Below the pieces are notes generated by a model. The model made no database searches. It was not told the DNA's origin and saw only the letters and a list, made by a program, of their open reading frames with translations. From Riptortus pedestris (taxonomy: Eukaryota; Arthropoda; Insecta; Hemiptera; Alydidae), in the NCBI GenBank assembly GCA_019009955.1, contig CM032228.1, positions 252,469,501 to 252,533,500 on the forward strand: a DNA stretch of 64,000 nt. The letters are read 5' to 3'. Shown here one piece after another: positions 30,166 through 42,725 of the stretch. Numbering within the stretch: position 1 is the stretch's first letter; each line of letters begins with the position of its first letter. A program made the translations under genes and the position numbers.

Positions 30166-30605
30166 AAAGTTACGTTTATTACAAAAATAATAAACGTTTA
30201 CTATGAGAGTTCTTTTGGATTCCAAAATTAAACACACAAACTTTAGCGTTTTTATCACTGGACCATTTATTTGATAATGCACTACACACTTGGTAAAGTA
30301 TTCTTCCCTACTACTCACAGTATGCAGTGACAACTTCACTACTTATTGCAGAGTACAATTACTGACGATCAGGAGAATCACAGAATACGGCACTGCACTG
30401 ATGTTCACAAGAATGCGCTCACTGCACTGATCTTCACAAAAACACGGCACTGTACTGATCATCACATAACACACCGTGCCACACTGAAACTAAAAAGCAC
30501 TTTTCACAAAAACCGGAATTAACGCACTGTTAATCACTAGAAACGAACACAGAACAAACTAACTTCCGGGCGAGCTGAGCCACTTTTATCGACGAGAGTT
30601 GAAAG
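30166..30605. other. No gene recognised; degenerate GATC-rich repeat
   Basis: Around 30380-30500 the phrase CACTGCACTGATCTTCACA recurs about four times with changes. The 107-codon minus frame at 30853-30530 overlaps repeat sequence and shows no domain. Confidence 0.5.
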
Positions 30606-31345
30606 AAAAAGTCCGTCACGCAGGGCTGCGTAAACCAAGCAGATTTCTCAAGTGAAGTTTTACAATAGATTAATTTGCATACTGGTAACACATACCACCA
30701 CCGTGAGTAAACGCAAAAGGGAATGAAACATTTTACAGTTAATTTTAATAAGCTCCCAACGGAAACGGCTTCTGAATTGTAAACAAACAGTTCTACCAAC
30801 CACTCAGAGCTGAACACATAGGCAGACATATTCTTCACCAGAAAGAAACACAATTACTTAAATATATATGAATATAACATATTAACATTATTGCAAACTG
30901 TTTACTATTTTAGTACTGTAATTTATAATGAATAATTGCATATAATAATATATCTCACACAGTAGATGCTTACACCAGTCTCTTAACGAATCTCAGGGTA
31001 GCCGAACAGTTACGGAAATGGCCGAAATAACTTATGGCCGAATCTCATGATGAAAACCAACATAAGACGAACAGAACCAAAAATAGCCGATCTCATCTCG
31101 TCCGTTATCCACACACACATTAATAATAAGGCAAAAATCTTCGTTAATATTTAAGATTGAGAATAGATGTATATAACAATATTTATAGTAAATTTTATTT
31201 TCAATAAGATCGGTTTTATACAATTTTTCTATTCGACGTATAGTAACGGAAATATTTCGAATTTTCCAAAATCCCCCCTTCTTAACACCCCCTACCTCTC
31301 AGCTCATTTAGCCATTAACTTGATCTTTCTTTTTACATTAAAGTT
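30606..31345 (+). mobile_element. Family A element, 3' part missing
   Basis: AAAAAGTCCGTCACGCAGGG, AAGCAGATTTCTCAAGTGAAG, then the A body to CCATTAACTTGATCTTTC. It stops before the TA tract. Confidence 0.7.
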
Positions 31346-31559
31346 GGTTTGGAGGCAGACCCCGATTAGCCCGAAGATAGCTGGAATACATTCGTTTTTT
31401 TCTAACTGATAATGATATGTCCTGCTATAAATAATTAGTTTCATTTTTAGACTCGAACTATAAAGTTACAAAGGTAAGTTTACAATATTTTAAAAAACAA
31501 TGAACATTCTAATATTTAGTAACGATTTATAAGCATATAAACATAAAAAAATCCCATGC

Positions 31560-31870
31560 TGTGTAGTGAAGAAACTCGTAGCGTAGTCTCATTCTTCAGG
31601 GTAGCCTCCAAGATAAGTGGCCACCATGCGTTATCAAATGCGCAAGCTATTCCCGTGGAGCTTGCAAATCCCTTGCTCGGATGATCTATCCAGAATGCTT
31701 TTGTTTAGACTAGGGCTATCAGGCCTAAGCAAGGGGGGGGGGCTAACCTTTTATTTATCAGTACCTCAATAACTTCCCCAATGCTGGAGAAAACATATCG
31801 ATCTACGGCTGCAAGTAACACTCAGGTCATGTAGTCAATTCCCAAATAGGTCTCCACACTTATTGTTCAT
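31560..31870 (-). pseudogene. R1-like reverse transcriptase fragment
   Basis: Minus-strand translation, with breaks, shows SSIGEVIEVLINKRL and FASSTGIACAFDNAWWPLIL, the RT motif A region of the R1 group (compare AFDHAWWP at 12.4 kb). A very decayed, independent copy; a G/C run of nine at 31732-31742 interrupts it. Confidence 0.7.
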
Positions 31871-32240
31871 CCCATGTAGAATAATGAGGATTTTGCAGAA
31901 ATGGTCATGTTGAATTCTAATAAATTATGCTCAACTAAATTCAAAACTTATTTACGGATAATAGTAGTTTGTAAGACGGTCGGACACAAGCGAGAATGTC
32001 GTTCACAACAACAGGCCATAAAAGACTAACTTTATCAGTCCAAGAGTGCTATAGATTTATCCCCAGAAGATTTATCTTCTGCCGTCTCCAATTTATCCTC
32101 AATTTCTTATTTCAATTTTTACTATGAAATCATAATTTCCTGATGATGGATGCAACAACCTGCAGTAAGCATTTGATACTAAAACATCATATAACAAAAT
32201 ATTAAGAAGGAGATGTAAATATTAATAATTCATAACAGTT
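31871..32240. other. No gene recognised
   Basis: AT-rich spacer between the RT fragment and the SINE. Confidence 0.5.
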
Positions 32241-32425
32241 GGCTTTAATCTCAGATGGTAAACTTAGAGTGGCGAGTTCGATTACCACTTGGACAATTAG
32301 GAATTTATTTAGTGACGTACTCATTAAATAAAATCCTTAGTCCCACCCTTGCAAGAAAAGGCTGGAAACCTGTGGATAACCCATGCCAGTTGGGCATAGT
32401 AGTTCAAAGTGGATGTTAATAATTA
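32241..32425 (+). mobile_element. tRNA-derived SINE
   Basis: TTGGCTTTAATCTCAGATGG, GCGAGTTCGATTACCACTTGG (B-box-like), GGAATTTATTTAGTGACG, AAATCCTTAGTCCCACCC, and a GGATAACCCATGCCAGTTGG tail. It is uninterrupted here, giving the reference for the copy at 28.4 kb. Confidence 0.7.
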
Positions 32426-32499
32426 ACTGCACAATTAGTGCATTATGACTGCAAACCATTTGGAATAAGAGAAATCACTTAGCATATCATTTGTAGCAT

Positions 32500-33930
32500 T
32501 CCGATCAAATATCTCTCCAAACATTCAATCCATGATTCATATAGTTGCTTCCAATATATATCCTTCCTTTCAATAACTATCCACATATCAGATATTGTTC
32601 CAAACACCCCACCTCGAACTCAATCATTCCAATCAAATAACTATCCAAACAATCAATCCTTGAACCCTGTAACTACTCCCAATATCCAATCCTTCATTCA
32701 TATACCGACCCACATATCAGATATTGTTCCAAACAACCACCTCGAACTCAATCATTCCAATCAAATAACTATCCAAACATTCAATCCTTGAATCTTATAA
32801 TTTCTTCCAATATCCAATCCTTCCTTCCAATACCTTCCCACGTATCAGATATTGTTCCAAACACCCCACCTCGAATCAAACATTCCAATCAAATAATTAT
32901 CCAAACATCCAATCCATGATTCATATAATTGCTTCCAATATCCAATCCTTCCTTCCAACAACTGCCCACATATCAGATATTGTTCCAAACACCCCACCTC
33001 GAATCAAACATTCCAATCAAATATCTCTCCAAACATCCAATCCATGATTCATATAATTGCTTCCAACACCTATCCTTCCTTCCAACAACTGCCCACATAT
33101 CAGATATTGTTCCAAACACCCCCACGTCGAATCAAACATTCCAATCAAATGACTATCCAAAAATCCAATACATTATTCATATAATTGCTTCCAATATCCA
33201 ATCCTTCCTTCCAACAACTGCCCACATATCAGATATTGTTCCAAACACCCCACGTCGAATCAAACATTCCAGTCAAATGACTACCAAACATTCAATCAAT
33301 CCATGATTCATATAATTGCTTCCAATATCCAATCCTTCCTTACAACAACTGCCCACAATCAGATATTGTTCCAAACACCCCACCTCAAATTCAATCATTC
33401 CAATCAAATAATTGTCCAAACATTCAATCCTTGAATCATATAATTGCTTCCAATATCCAATCCTTCCTTCCAACAACTGCCCACATATCAGATATTGTTC
33501 CAAACACCCCACCTCGAATCAAACATTCCAATCAAATATCTCTCCAAACATCCAATCCATGATTCATATAATTGCTTCCAACATCCAATCCTTCCTGCAA
33601 CTATCTTCACACATATCAGATATTGTTCCAAACACCCCACCTCGAATCAAACATTCCAATCAAATGACTATCCAAACATCCAATCCATGATTCATATAAT
33701 TGCTTCCAATACATATCCTTCCTTCCAATAACTGCCCACATGTCAGATATTGTTCCAAACACCCCACCTCGAATCAAACATTCCAATCAAATGACTATCC
33801 AAACATCCAATCCATGATTCATATAATTGCTTCCAATACATATCCTTCCTCCCAACAACTGCCCACATATCAGATATTGTTCCAAACACCCCACCTCGAA
33901 TCAAACATTCCAATCAAATATCTCTTGATA
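32500..33930. repeat. About 128-bp tandem repeat, about eleven copies
   Basis: CACATATCAGATATTGTTCC recurs at spacings of 127-129 bp (32967, 33094, 33223). The last unit breaks into family A sequence at about 33945. Units diverge toward the left end. ORFs in it are periodicity artefacts. Confidence 0.92.
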
Positions 33931-33945
33931 AATCAATGAGAGTGG

Positions 33946-34190
33946 CCCTTAACAATTTTTCGATTAGACGTACAGTAACGGAGATATTACGAATTTTCGG
34001 AAATTATTTAATTTAATATTTGTTTAAATATCGAGTTTGGTAAGGATCAAACAAAAATTGCGACCACTAGACCGCGAAAACACACACACACACACAAAAT
34101 TTTGAACTGCCCTAATGTTCGTCATCTCCTGGGTAGGATCTATGGACATTTGAAGACATTTTTTGAAAATCGCCTCATGAGTACGAACTC
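33946..34190 (+). repeat. Family A 3' half
   Basis: TTTTTCGATTAGACGTACAG, then CGACCACTAGACCGCG, a (CA)n at 34080-34097 in place of (TA)n, CCTAATGTTCGTCATCTCC and GATCTATGGACATTTGAAG. Confidence 0.7.
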
Positions 34191-34734
34191 AGTTTGTTAT
34201 TTACGGTGCTTAGGAGATGATTACCACTGCGTCTTTATGTCCAGACAAACGTCTGTGAGTAGACTCTAAAGTCAAGATGAGGTAGAAATGTTTTGACAGC
34301 TCGATGAAGAAGACATCAAAAGGCTTATTGAATTTATAACAGAAACTTGATTCTTCCAAGAAATATAGATTCATCTACTGCTAATGACAATAGTACATGC
34401 GATATATTGTAACAATTAAATAAATATCTTCCTCAAACCGTTTTTAATTACAATTATTGTCAGAGTAGGCCACATGTGTCGGGAGAAATATAGTTGTACA
34501 AATACAACTTTCTCTATATTATGAGATCAGCAGTGTGCCCAGCACTTGGTAAATCTGCTTAGCTAACGCACTCTCTGCTATTTAATTGTATAGCTATCAG
34601 TTAAAGGAATAGCAGCTAACATTTGCAGCAAATCTATATTCAACACTTCATTTGAGTGACAGTAAGAGCACTTGTTGATAAGTATCCTCAACTTGAAGAG
34701 ACCTATTTACTGTTCGTGCCACTTGTTGTGTACA
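34191..34734. other. No gene; family A 5' remnant near 34550
   Basis: Contains GGTAAATCTGCTTAGCTAAC at 34548, a decayed A 5' end. Otherwise nothing recognised. Confidence 0.5.
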
Positions 34735-35105
34735 TACACTAAATATTTTCGATTTTCTTAGGGTATCATTTGATTGTGTATGGAGCTATATATCTTTATA
34801 CTAATTGATTCGTTGAGTGAGTGACATATTAACAGTATTAACAATGACATCAACTGCTTGTGGTTGCATAAACCACACACGAGTGGTGTGAGATGGGCAC
34901 TTCATGATTCGATGAAAAAGATTCTTTTTGCTCTCGGCAGATAAAAAATAATATGTCATATGAACTATTTAGTTTTGGGGGTGAATGACAGTTCATGTTT
35001 TCAAGATGACAATACAAAATTTTTTTTTAAGGAAGTATATGACATGTCATTCTCATTGATAAGCACTTTCATTCAATTAGTTGGATCATAAATTATCATT
35101 TTAGC
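34735..35105 (+). repeat. Unclassified repeat, copy 2
   Basis: Opposite-orientation relative of 29150-29800; the frame that is open in copy 1 has several stops here. It abuts a family A element. Confidence 0.6.
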
Positions 35106-35237
35106 AGATTTCCCTTAAGGGAAATCAGCTATTGAGGTTGTACTCATGACGGAATTTTCGAAATTTTTCTTCAAATGTCCATCGATCCTACCTAGTAGAT
35201 GACGAAAATGAGGTCCGTTCAAAACTGTATATATATA

Positions 35238-35302
<65 letters not shown>

Positions 35303-36092
35303 CTGTTACCGCTCTAGCGGTCGCAATTTTTGTTTGATCGTTACCAAACTCGATATTTAGTCGTTTTATGTAAAAAGAAAGATCAAGTTCGTTAACGGCT
35401 GAAATCGGACCAATGGGAGGGGGGGTTTAGAGGGGAGGATTTTCAAAAATTCGAAATATCTCCATTATTATGCATCGGATCGAAAAATTGTATATAACCA
35501 ATCTTATTGCAAATTAAATTTACTATAAATATTGTTATATACGTTTTTTCTCTATCTTGAATATTAACCGAGATATTTGCATTTTTCAGTTTTCAGCAAA
35601 CCGCCACTTCTACTCATGTTACGTAAACAATACTCTGCTACATAATAAATCACATTATTGGATGTTTAAATACCAAACATTTTACTCAAGAGACCTTTAT
35701 TATACGAGATACAAGCAAATATTTCCTGTTGAACCCCCCCCATCTTAAAGTTTTGGACTACTAAAAGTTTATTGATTGAGATAACAATTATTCTGACTCA
35801 TTATTAATTACAGTACTAGATATAGGAAATAGTTCTCAATAAAATTAATGTGTTATATTCTGATATATTTCAGTAATTGTTTTTCTTTCCGGTGATGCTG
35901 GCCGACCCGTTTGTTTACATTTCTAACCTAACGCTTCCTGTCGGCAGGTTATTGAAATTGGATGAAACATTTCTTATTTCCGTTTGTATTTATTCACGGT
36001 GTTGTTGTGTTACCAGTATGTATATTTATCTATTACTGAACTTCACGAGGGAAATCTGCTTAGTTTACGCAGCCCCTGCGTGACGGATTTTT
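35100..36092 (-). mobile_element. Family A element, complete, with extra internal segment
   Basis: Left palindrome GATTTCCCTTAAGGGAAATC, (TA)n at 35226-35297, GAGGGGGGGTTTAGAGGGG, long A body including TACGAGATACAAGC, and right end GAGGGAAATCTGCTTAGTTTA with GCGTGACGGATTTTT. About 1 kb: the longest copy without satellite expansion. Confidence 0.82.
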
Positions 36093-36699
36093 GTTTCTTT
36101 GGTGTGTGTTTGTTACCTTTTCACAGATAAACGGCTGAACCGAATTTTATAAAACTTGGTATGTATATTACTACTAGCCCAACTTAGACTTCAGGCTATA
36201 TTAATATCCTCTGAGACGAACAGGAGTGGGGGTTATAAGGGAATCCTGTAATTAAAAATAGCATTATTTCGCTTCCTATTAGTTTTTCGGCAAATATGAA
36301 CATAACAAAAGTTGTTTATTTTGTTATTTAGAGTAACTTTTGTTATATACACTTGTTTCGTATACCGAATTATAAACGAGATATACGCTAAAACCTATAG
36401 CGGAAGTGCACAATTTTATTTGGGACAAAAGATCCAACTGAAATAATTAAAATAGCGATATTTCGTTATTTTTCGGCAATTATTCACATAACAAAAGTTA
36501 TTTATTTTGTTATTTAGAGTAACTTTTCTTATATACACTTTCGTCATATACTGAATTATAAATAAGTTATACGCGAAAAATTATAGCGGGAGTCAACAAT
36601 TTTATTTGGCACAAAAAACTCAACCGAACTAAACCAAACTAGGTATGTGAATTAGCACTAACGCCTTCCTTATAATAAGCCATACTAACATTTCTAGGG
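36093..36699 (+). mobile_element. Family B element, left part (outermost layer of the nest)
   Basis: GTTTCTTTGGTGTGTGTTTG, AAACGGCTGAACCGAATTTT and two internal modules, then runs straight into the 53-bp satellite, whose unit is B sequence (GGCAGGAGTGGGGGTTATAA). The right part is at 58240-58765. Confidence 0.8.
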
Positions 36700-37599
36700 A
36701 CGGGCAGGAGTTGGGGTTATAAGGAAGGCCTGAAATTAATAATAGTGATATGATGGGCAGCAGTGGGGGTTATAAGGAAGGCCTGAAATTAATAATAGTG
36801 ATATGATGGGCAGGAGTGGGGGTTATAAGGAAGGCCTGAAATTAATAATAGTGATATGATGGGCAGGAGTGGGGGTTATAAGGAAGGCCTGAAATTAATA
36901 ATAGTGATATGATGGGCAGCAGTGGGGGTTATAAGGAAGGCCTGAAATTAATAATAGTGATATGATGGGCAGGAGTGGGGGTTATAAGGAAGGCCTGAAA
37001 TTAATAATAGTGATATGATGGGCAGGAGTGGGGGTTATAAGGAAGGCCTGAAATTAATAATAGTGATCTGATGGGCAGCAGTGGGGGTTATAAGGAAGGC
37101 CTGAAATTAATAATAGTGATATGATGGGCAGGAGTGGGGGTTATAAGGAAGGCCTGAAATTAATAATAGTGATATGATGGGCAGCAGTGGGGGTTATAAG
37201 GAAGGCCTGAAATTAATAATAGTGATATGATGGGCAGGAGTGGGGGTTATAAGGAAGGCCTGAAATTAATAATAGTGATATGATGGGCAGCAGTGGGGGT
37301 TATAAGGAAGGCCTGAAATTAATAATAGTGATATGATGGGCAGGAGAGTGGGGGTTATAAGGAAGGCCTGAAATTAATAATAGTGATATGTTGGGCAGGA
37401 GGGGGGGTTATAATGCAGGCCTGAAATTAATAATAGTGATATGATGGGCAGGAGTGGGTGTTATAAGGAAGGCATGAAATTAATAATAGTGATATGATGG
37501 GCAGGAGTGGGGGTTATAAGGAAGGCCTGAAATTAATAATAGTGATATGATGGGCAGCAGTGGGGGTTATAAGGAAGGCCTGAAATTAATAATAGTGAT
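36700..37599. repeat. 53-bp satellite, left block, about 17 units
   Basis: Unit begins GGGCAGGAGTGGGGGTTATA and contains AAGGCCTGAAATTAATAATA and GTGATATGAT. Two variants (GGCAGGAG and GGCAGCAG) are interspersed. Ends exactly at the hAT target duplication ATAGTGAT (37592-37599). Confidence 0.95.
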
Positions 37600-37806
37600 T
37601 AGGGACCTTGCGATACTGGATTCGATCCGATATATGGTATCGATACAATACTGGTATAAAAGTACCGATACTACGATAATATCGCATTAAAAGTATCGAT
37701 ACCAAAGGTATCGGTATCGAAACACCTCTGATTATTAAATCAGGTTTTTTAGAAAAACAAATTGTGATTTATTACTGTTATAAAACGTCAGTTTTATCTC
37801 TTTAAA
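37600..37806 (+). mobile_element. Non-autonomous hAT element, left part
   Basis: Starts TAGGGACCTTGCGATACTGG, then many TATCGATAC motifs. The matching right end is at 56233; target duplication ATAGTGAT on both sides. No transposase. Confidence 0.92.
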
Positions 37807-38231
37807 AAGTCCGTCACGCAGGGGCTGCGTAAACTAAGCAGATTTCCCACGTGAAGCTATACAATAGAGATATCTCTTTACGAGAGCCGAACAGTTAGGG
37901 CCGAACTAACTTTTGGCCTGAAACGTTCCTTATTGGCCCACATTTAATAAAAATGCAAATATCTCGGTTAATATTGAAGATAGAGAATAAATGTATCGAA
38001 CAATATTTATAGTAAATTTAATTTACAATAAGAGTGGTTCTATACAATTTTTTGATCCGACGTATGGTAACGGAGATATTTCGAATTTTCAAAAAACCTC
38101 CCCTCTAAACCCCCCTCCCACTGGTCCGATTTCAGCCGTTAACCAACTTGATCTTTCTTTTTACATAAAACGACTAAATACCGAGTTTGGTAACGATTAA
38201 ATAATAATTGCGACCGCTAGAGCGGTAACAG

Positions 38232-38296
<65 letters not shown>
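37807..38296 (+). mobile_element. Family A element, left part, inside the hAT element
   Basis: AAAAGTCCGTCACGCAGGGG, AAGCAGATTTCCCACGTGAAG, the A body and CGACCGCTAGAGCGGTAAC, then (TA)n at 38236-38296. Right part at 55699-55862. Confidence 0.85.
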
Positions 38297-38297
<1 letters not shown>

Positions 38298-40319
38298 TAG
38301 CAAAGGTACCCGGCTTCGCCCGGGAATTCATTTGAGGCTGAATGAAGATGGTATATTTTTGGCAAGGCTTTACTTTCCACAATATTTTTTTTATTTCCCT
38401 GTCCCAGTGTTTAGAATTTATACCCGTCGTTACTGTGGATTTGTTAATAATAAAATTATTTGTTATTTAAGACTTCATTGTCCTCAATATTCTTATATTT
38501 CCCGTCGTCTGTGTATGTAGTTTTTTTTTATAAAGTGATGGACCATATAATTCATAATCCTAGAATGTATTCTATCTTCCAAACCATGTATGAATAAGTT
38601 TCTTTCCCTTCATGCGGTACAATGTCCAACGGTGACAGCTGTTTTAGGTACGTCATAGCCTCTATTAAAACACTCTTTCATAAGTCTCGATTGTAAACTG
38701 TGTATTCATATTTGTTTTCAGTAAAGTATATCATAATACATTAACGGAGCAGAGTTAATAAATACCAGAAATACCTGAGTGCACCTCCCTAGCGTTTATT
38801 CTAGTAAATTATTAATTTTTGATGATTAAAGAAATTCACATTCCTGAGAATAATAATACATTGCTATAAGCATCAATTAACATGTAAACATAGACCAATA
38901 TGAGGTCGGAAGGGAAGCGGCAGAACTGATAGGACAAAGGAAGTAGCTCGACACTTACATAGCCTCAGTGCTGCCAACCTGCAATGCATTTTGGATAGCT
39001 ATCCTCTAATACACTCAAATATATTAAAAAATCATATTACATTATCTTCACAATTCTAAAACTGTTTCAAATATTTTTCACGTTTTAATTAAATAATGTA
39101 TTAAATACACTTAGAGAAGGGTGGGGGCAGTATACCTTATTTGGTGCAAACTGTTACTGGCGTTAAAAAATAACATAGTTTTGAATTATTAAGGATAAAA
39201 TTCTAACATGGATTTGAATTAACTTTTCGAGGTGAGATACCTGGGTAGTTCATATTGGAATGTATTGTTGAGCATATCAATATTTCTAAGCAAATTACTT
39301 GCTTCATACCTTATTTTACAAAAAAAAAAAAATTATAAAACAAAATTTACACTAATTAAAAAAGTAAACAACTTATGTTATGTGCACAATTGCCAAAAAC
39401 CAAATAGACGATGAAATATCGCGAATTTTTATTTCAGGCCTCCCGCATAACCCCCATTCCCCTTGGAACCTAAAATTTTTAGTATAGCTTATAATCATGG
39501 AAGAATTAATGCTAATTTACATACCGAGTGTTGTTAAGTTCAGTTATACCGCTAGTGCCCAATAAAATAGTTGCCCCCACTTTAGTTTTTAGCGTATATC
39601 TCGTTTATACTTTGTTATAAAAGAAAAGTGTATATAACAAAAGTTACTCCAAATAACAAAATAAACAACTTTTGTTATGTTTATATTTGCGGAAAAACCA
39701 ATAGGAAACGAAATATCGCTATTTTTAATTTCAGGTCTCCCTTATAACCCCCACTCCTGCCCGTCCATAGAAATGTTAGTATAGCTTATTATAAGGAAGG
39801 CGTTAGTACTAATTCACATACCGAGTTTGGTTTAATACGGTTGAGTCTTTAGTGCCAAATAGAATTGTGGACTCCCGCTATAGTTTTTAGCGTATATCTC
39901 GTTTAAAATTCGGTATACGACAAAAGTGTATATAACAAAAGTTACTCTAAATAACAAAATAAACAACTTTTGGTAGTGCATATTTACCAAAAAAACCAAT
40001 AGAAAACGAAATATCACTATTTTTAATTTCAGGCTTCCCTTATAACCCCCACTCCTGTTCGTCTCAGAGAAAATTAATATAGCCTAAAGTCTAAGTTGGG
40101 TTAGTAGTAATATACATACCAAGTTTCATAAAATTCGGTTCAGCCGTTTATGCGTGAAAAGGTAACAAACAAACAAACAAACAAACAAACAAACAAACAA
40201 ACATACACGAAAGAAACAAAATGCAGATATGGTGTCTATGACATGTGAAACGAAAAGTTATCGTGAAATTTCGCGAAAAAAATCAATGTACAGACAGAGG
40301 TTACAATTTTATATATATA
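38297..40319 (-). mobile_element. Family B unit 3 (minus string, 3'-most)
   Basis: 3' end GGCTTCGCCCGGG (reverse) with CTAG at 38297-38300; contains a segment near 38.5-39.2 kb not shared with most other units; 5' end has a (CAAA)n run at 40160-40200. About 2.0 kb. Confidence 0.8.
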
Positions 40320-41407
40320 CTAGCTCAGATACCCGGCTTCGCCCGGGAATTCATTTGAGGCTGAATGGTGATAGTATTTTTTAGCAGGCTTTACATTGCA
40401 CAATATTTTGACTTTTACCCGTCCCAGTGTTTAGGATTGATACCCGTCGTTGCCGTGGATTTGCTAATAATAGAATATTTGTTCGATAAGGCTTCACTGT
40501 CTTCGATATTTTTATATTTCCCGTCTCTTATACATATAAATATGGTGAATTTTTATTTCAGGCCTCCCTTATAACCCCCCTCCCGTTCGAACCTAAAAAT
40601 TTTAATATAACTTATAATTATGGAAGAATTAATGCTAATTGACATACCGAGCTTTGTTAAGTTCGGTTCAGCCGTTAGTGCCCAATAACATTGTTGGCTC
40701 CCGCTAAAGTTTTAATGTATAACTCATTTATACTTAGGTATACGACAAAAGTGTATATAACAAACGTTACTCCAAATAACAAAATAAACAACTTTTGTTA
40801 TGTTTATATTTGCGGAAAAACCAATAGGAAACGAAATATTGCTATTTTTAATTTCAGGCTTCCCTTATAACCCCCACTCCTGCCCGTCCATAGAAATGTT
40901 GGTATGGCTTATTATAATGAAGGCCTCACTGCTAATACACATACCGAGTTTTATTTAGTTCGGTTGAGTCTTTTTTGGCAAATAATATTGTTGACTCCCG
41001 CTATAATTTTTAGCGTATAACGCTTTTAAACTTCGGTATACGACAAAAGTGTATATAACAAAAGTTACTCTAAATAACAAAATAAACAACTTTTGTTATG
41101 TGCATATTTGCCGAAAAACCAATAGAAAACGAAATATCGCTATTTTTAATTTCAGGCTTCCCTTATAACCCCCACTCCTGTTCGCCTCAGAGAAAATTAA
41201 TATAGCCTAAAGTCTAAGTTGGGTTAGTAGTAATATATATACCAAGTTTCATAAAATTCGGTTCAGCCGTTTATGCGTGAAAAGGTAACAAACAAACAAA
41301 CAAACAAACACGAAAGAAACAAAATGCAGATATGGTGTCTATGACATGTGAAACGAAAAGTTATCGTGAAATTTCGCGAAAAAAATCAATGTACAGACAG
41401 AGGTTAC

Positions 41408-41468
<61 letters not shown>
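40320..41468 (-). mobile_element. Family B unit 2 (minus string)
   Basis: CTAG at 40320, hairpin GGCTTCGCCCGGG, body modules, (CAAA)n at 41290, and a 55-bp (TA)n expansion (41413-41468) at the junction with unit 1. Confidence 0.82.
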
Positions 41469-41469
<1 letters not shown>

Positions 41470-42719
41470 TAGCTCAGATACCCGGCTTCGCCCGGGAATT
41501 GATTTGAGGCTGAATGGTGATGGTATTTTTTTGGCAAGGCTTTACTTTGCACAATATTTTGACATTTACCCGTCCCACTGTTTAGGGTTAATACCCGTTA
41601 TGGCATTTGTTAATAATAAAATTAATTTTTTATGTAAGTCTTTACTGTCCTCCAAATTGTTGACTCCCGCTATAATTTTTAGCGTATAACGCCTTTATAC
41701 TTCGGTATACGACAATAGTGTATATAAAAAAAGTTTCTCTAAATAACAAAATAAACAACTTTTGTTATGTGCATATTTGCTGAAAAAGCAATAGGAAACG
41801 AAATACCACTATTATTAATTTGTGGCCTTCCTTATAACCCCCACTCCTGCCCGTTCCTAGAAATGTTAGTATGGCTTATTATAAGGAAGGCATTAGTGTT
41901 AATTCACATACCGAGTTTGGTTTAGTTCGGTTGAGTCTTTTGTGCCAAATAAAATTGTGGACTCCCGCTATAGTTTTTAGCGTATAACTCATTTATACTT
42001 CCGTATACGGCAAAAGTGTATATAACAAAAGTTACTGTAAATAACAAAATAAACAACTTTGTTATGGGCATATTTGCTGAATAAGCAATAGGAAACGAAA
42101 TATCGCTATTTTTAATTTCAGGCCTCTTATATAACCCCCACTCCTGCCCGTCCCTAGAAATGTTAGTATGGCTTATTATAAGGAAGGCTTTAGTACTAAT
42201 TCGCATACCGAGTTTGGTTTTGTTCGGTTGAATCTTTTGTACCTAATAAATTGTTGACTCCCGCTATAGATTTTAGCGTATAACTCATTTATACTTCCGT
42301 ATACGGCAAATGTGCATATAACAAAAGTTACTCTAAATTACAAAATAAACAACTTTTGTTATGGGCATATTTGCTGAAAAAGCAATATGAAACGAAATAT
42401 CGCTATTTTTAATTTCAGCCCTCCCTTATAACCCCCACTCCTATTTGTCTTAGAGAATATTAATATAGCCTAAAGTCTAAGTTGGGCTAGTAGTAATATA
42501 CATACCAAGTTTCATAAAATTCGGTTCAGCCGTTTATGCGTGAAAAGGTAACAAACAAACAAACAAATAAACAAACAAACAAACAAACAAACAAACAAAC
42601 AGACACCAAAGAAACAAAATGCAGTTATGGTGTCTATGACATGTGAAACGAAAAGTTATCGTGAAATTTCGCGAAAAAAATCAATGTACAGACAGAGGTT
42701 ACAATTTTATATATATATA
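41469..42719 (-). mobile_element. Family B unit 1 (minus string, at the inversion)
   Basis: CTAG at 41469; 5' end at 42719. Its outer 130 bp and those of the next unit mirror each other (GTAACCTCTGTCTGTACATTG on both sides). Confidence 0.82.
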
Positions 42720-42725
42720 GATAGT

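Noticed and set aside
32929..33939. Several plus and minus ORFs of 79-125 codons
   Set aside because: They follow the 128-bp satellite period and have no domain.
36700..37599. CRISPR-like regular repeats
   Set aside because: Units are adjacent without unique spacers, the genome is eukaryotic, and the repeat derives from a mobile element.
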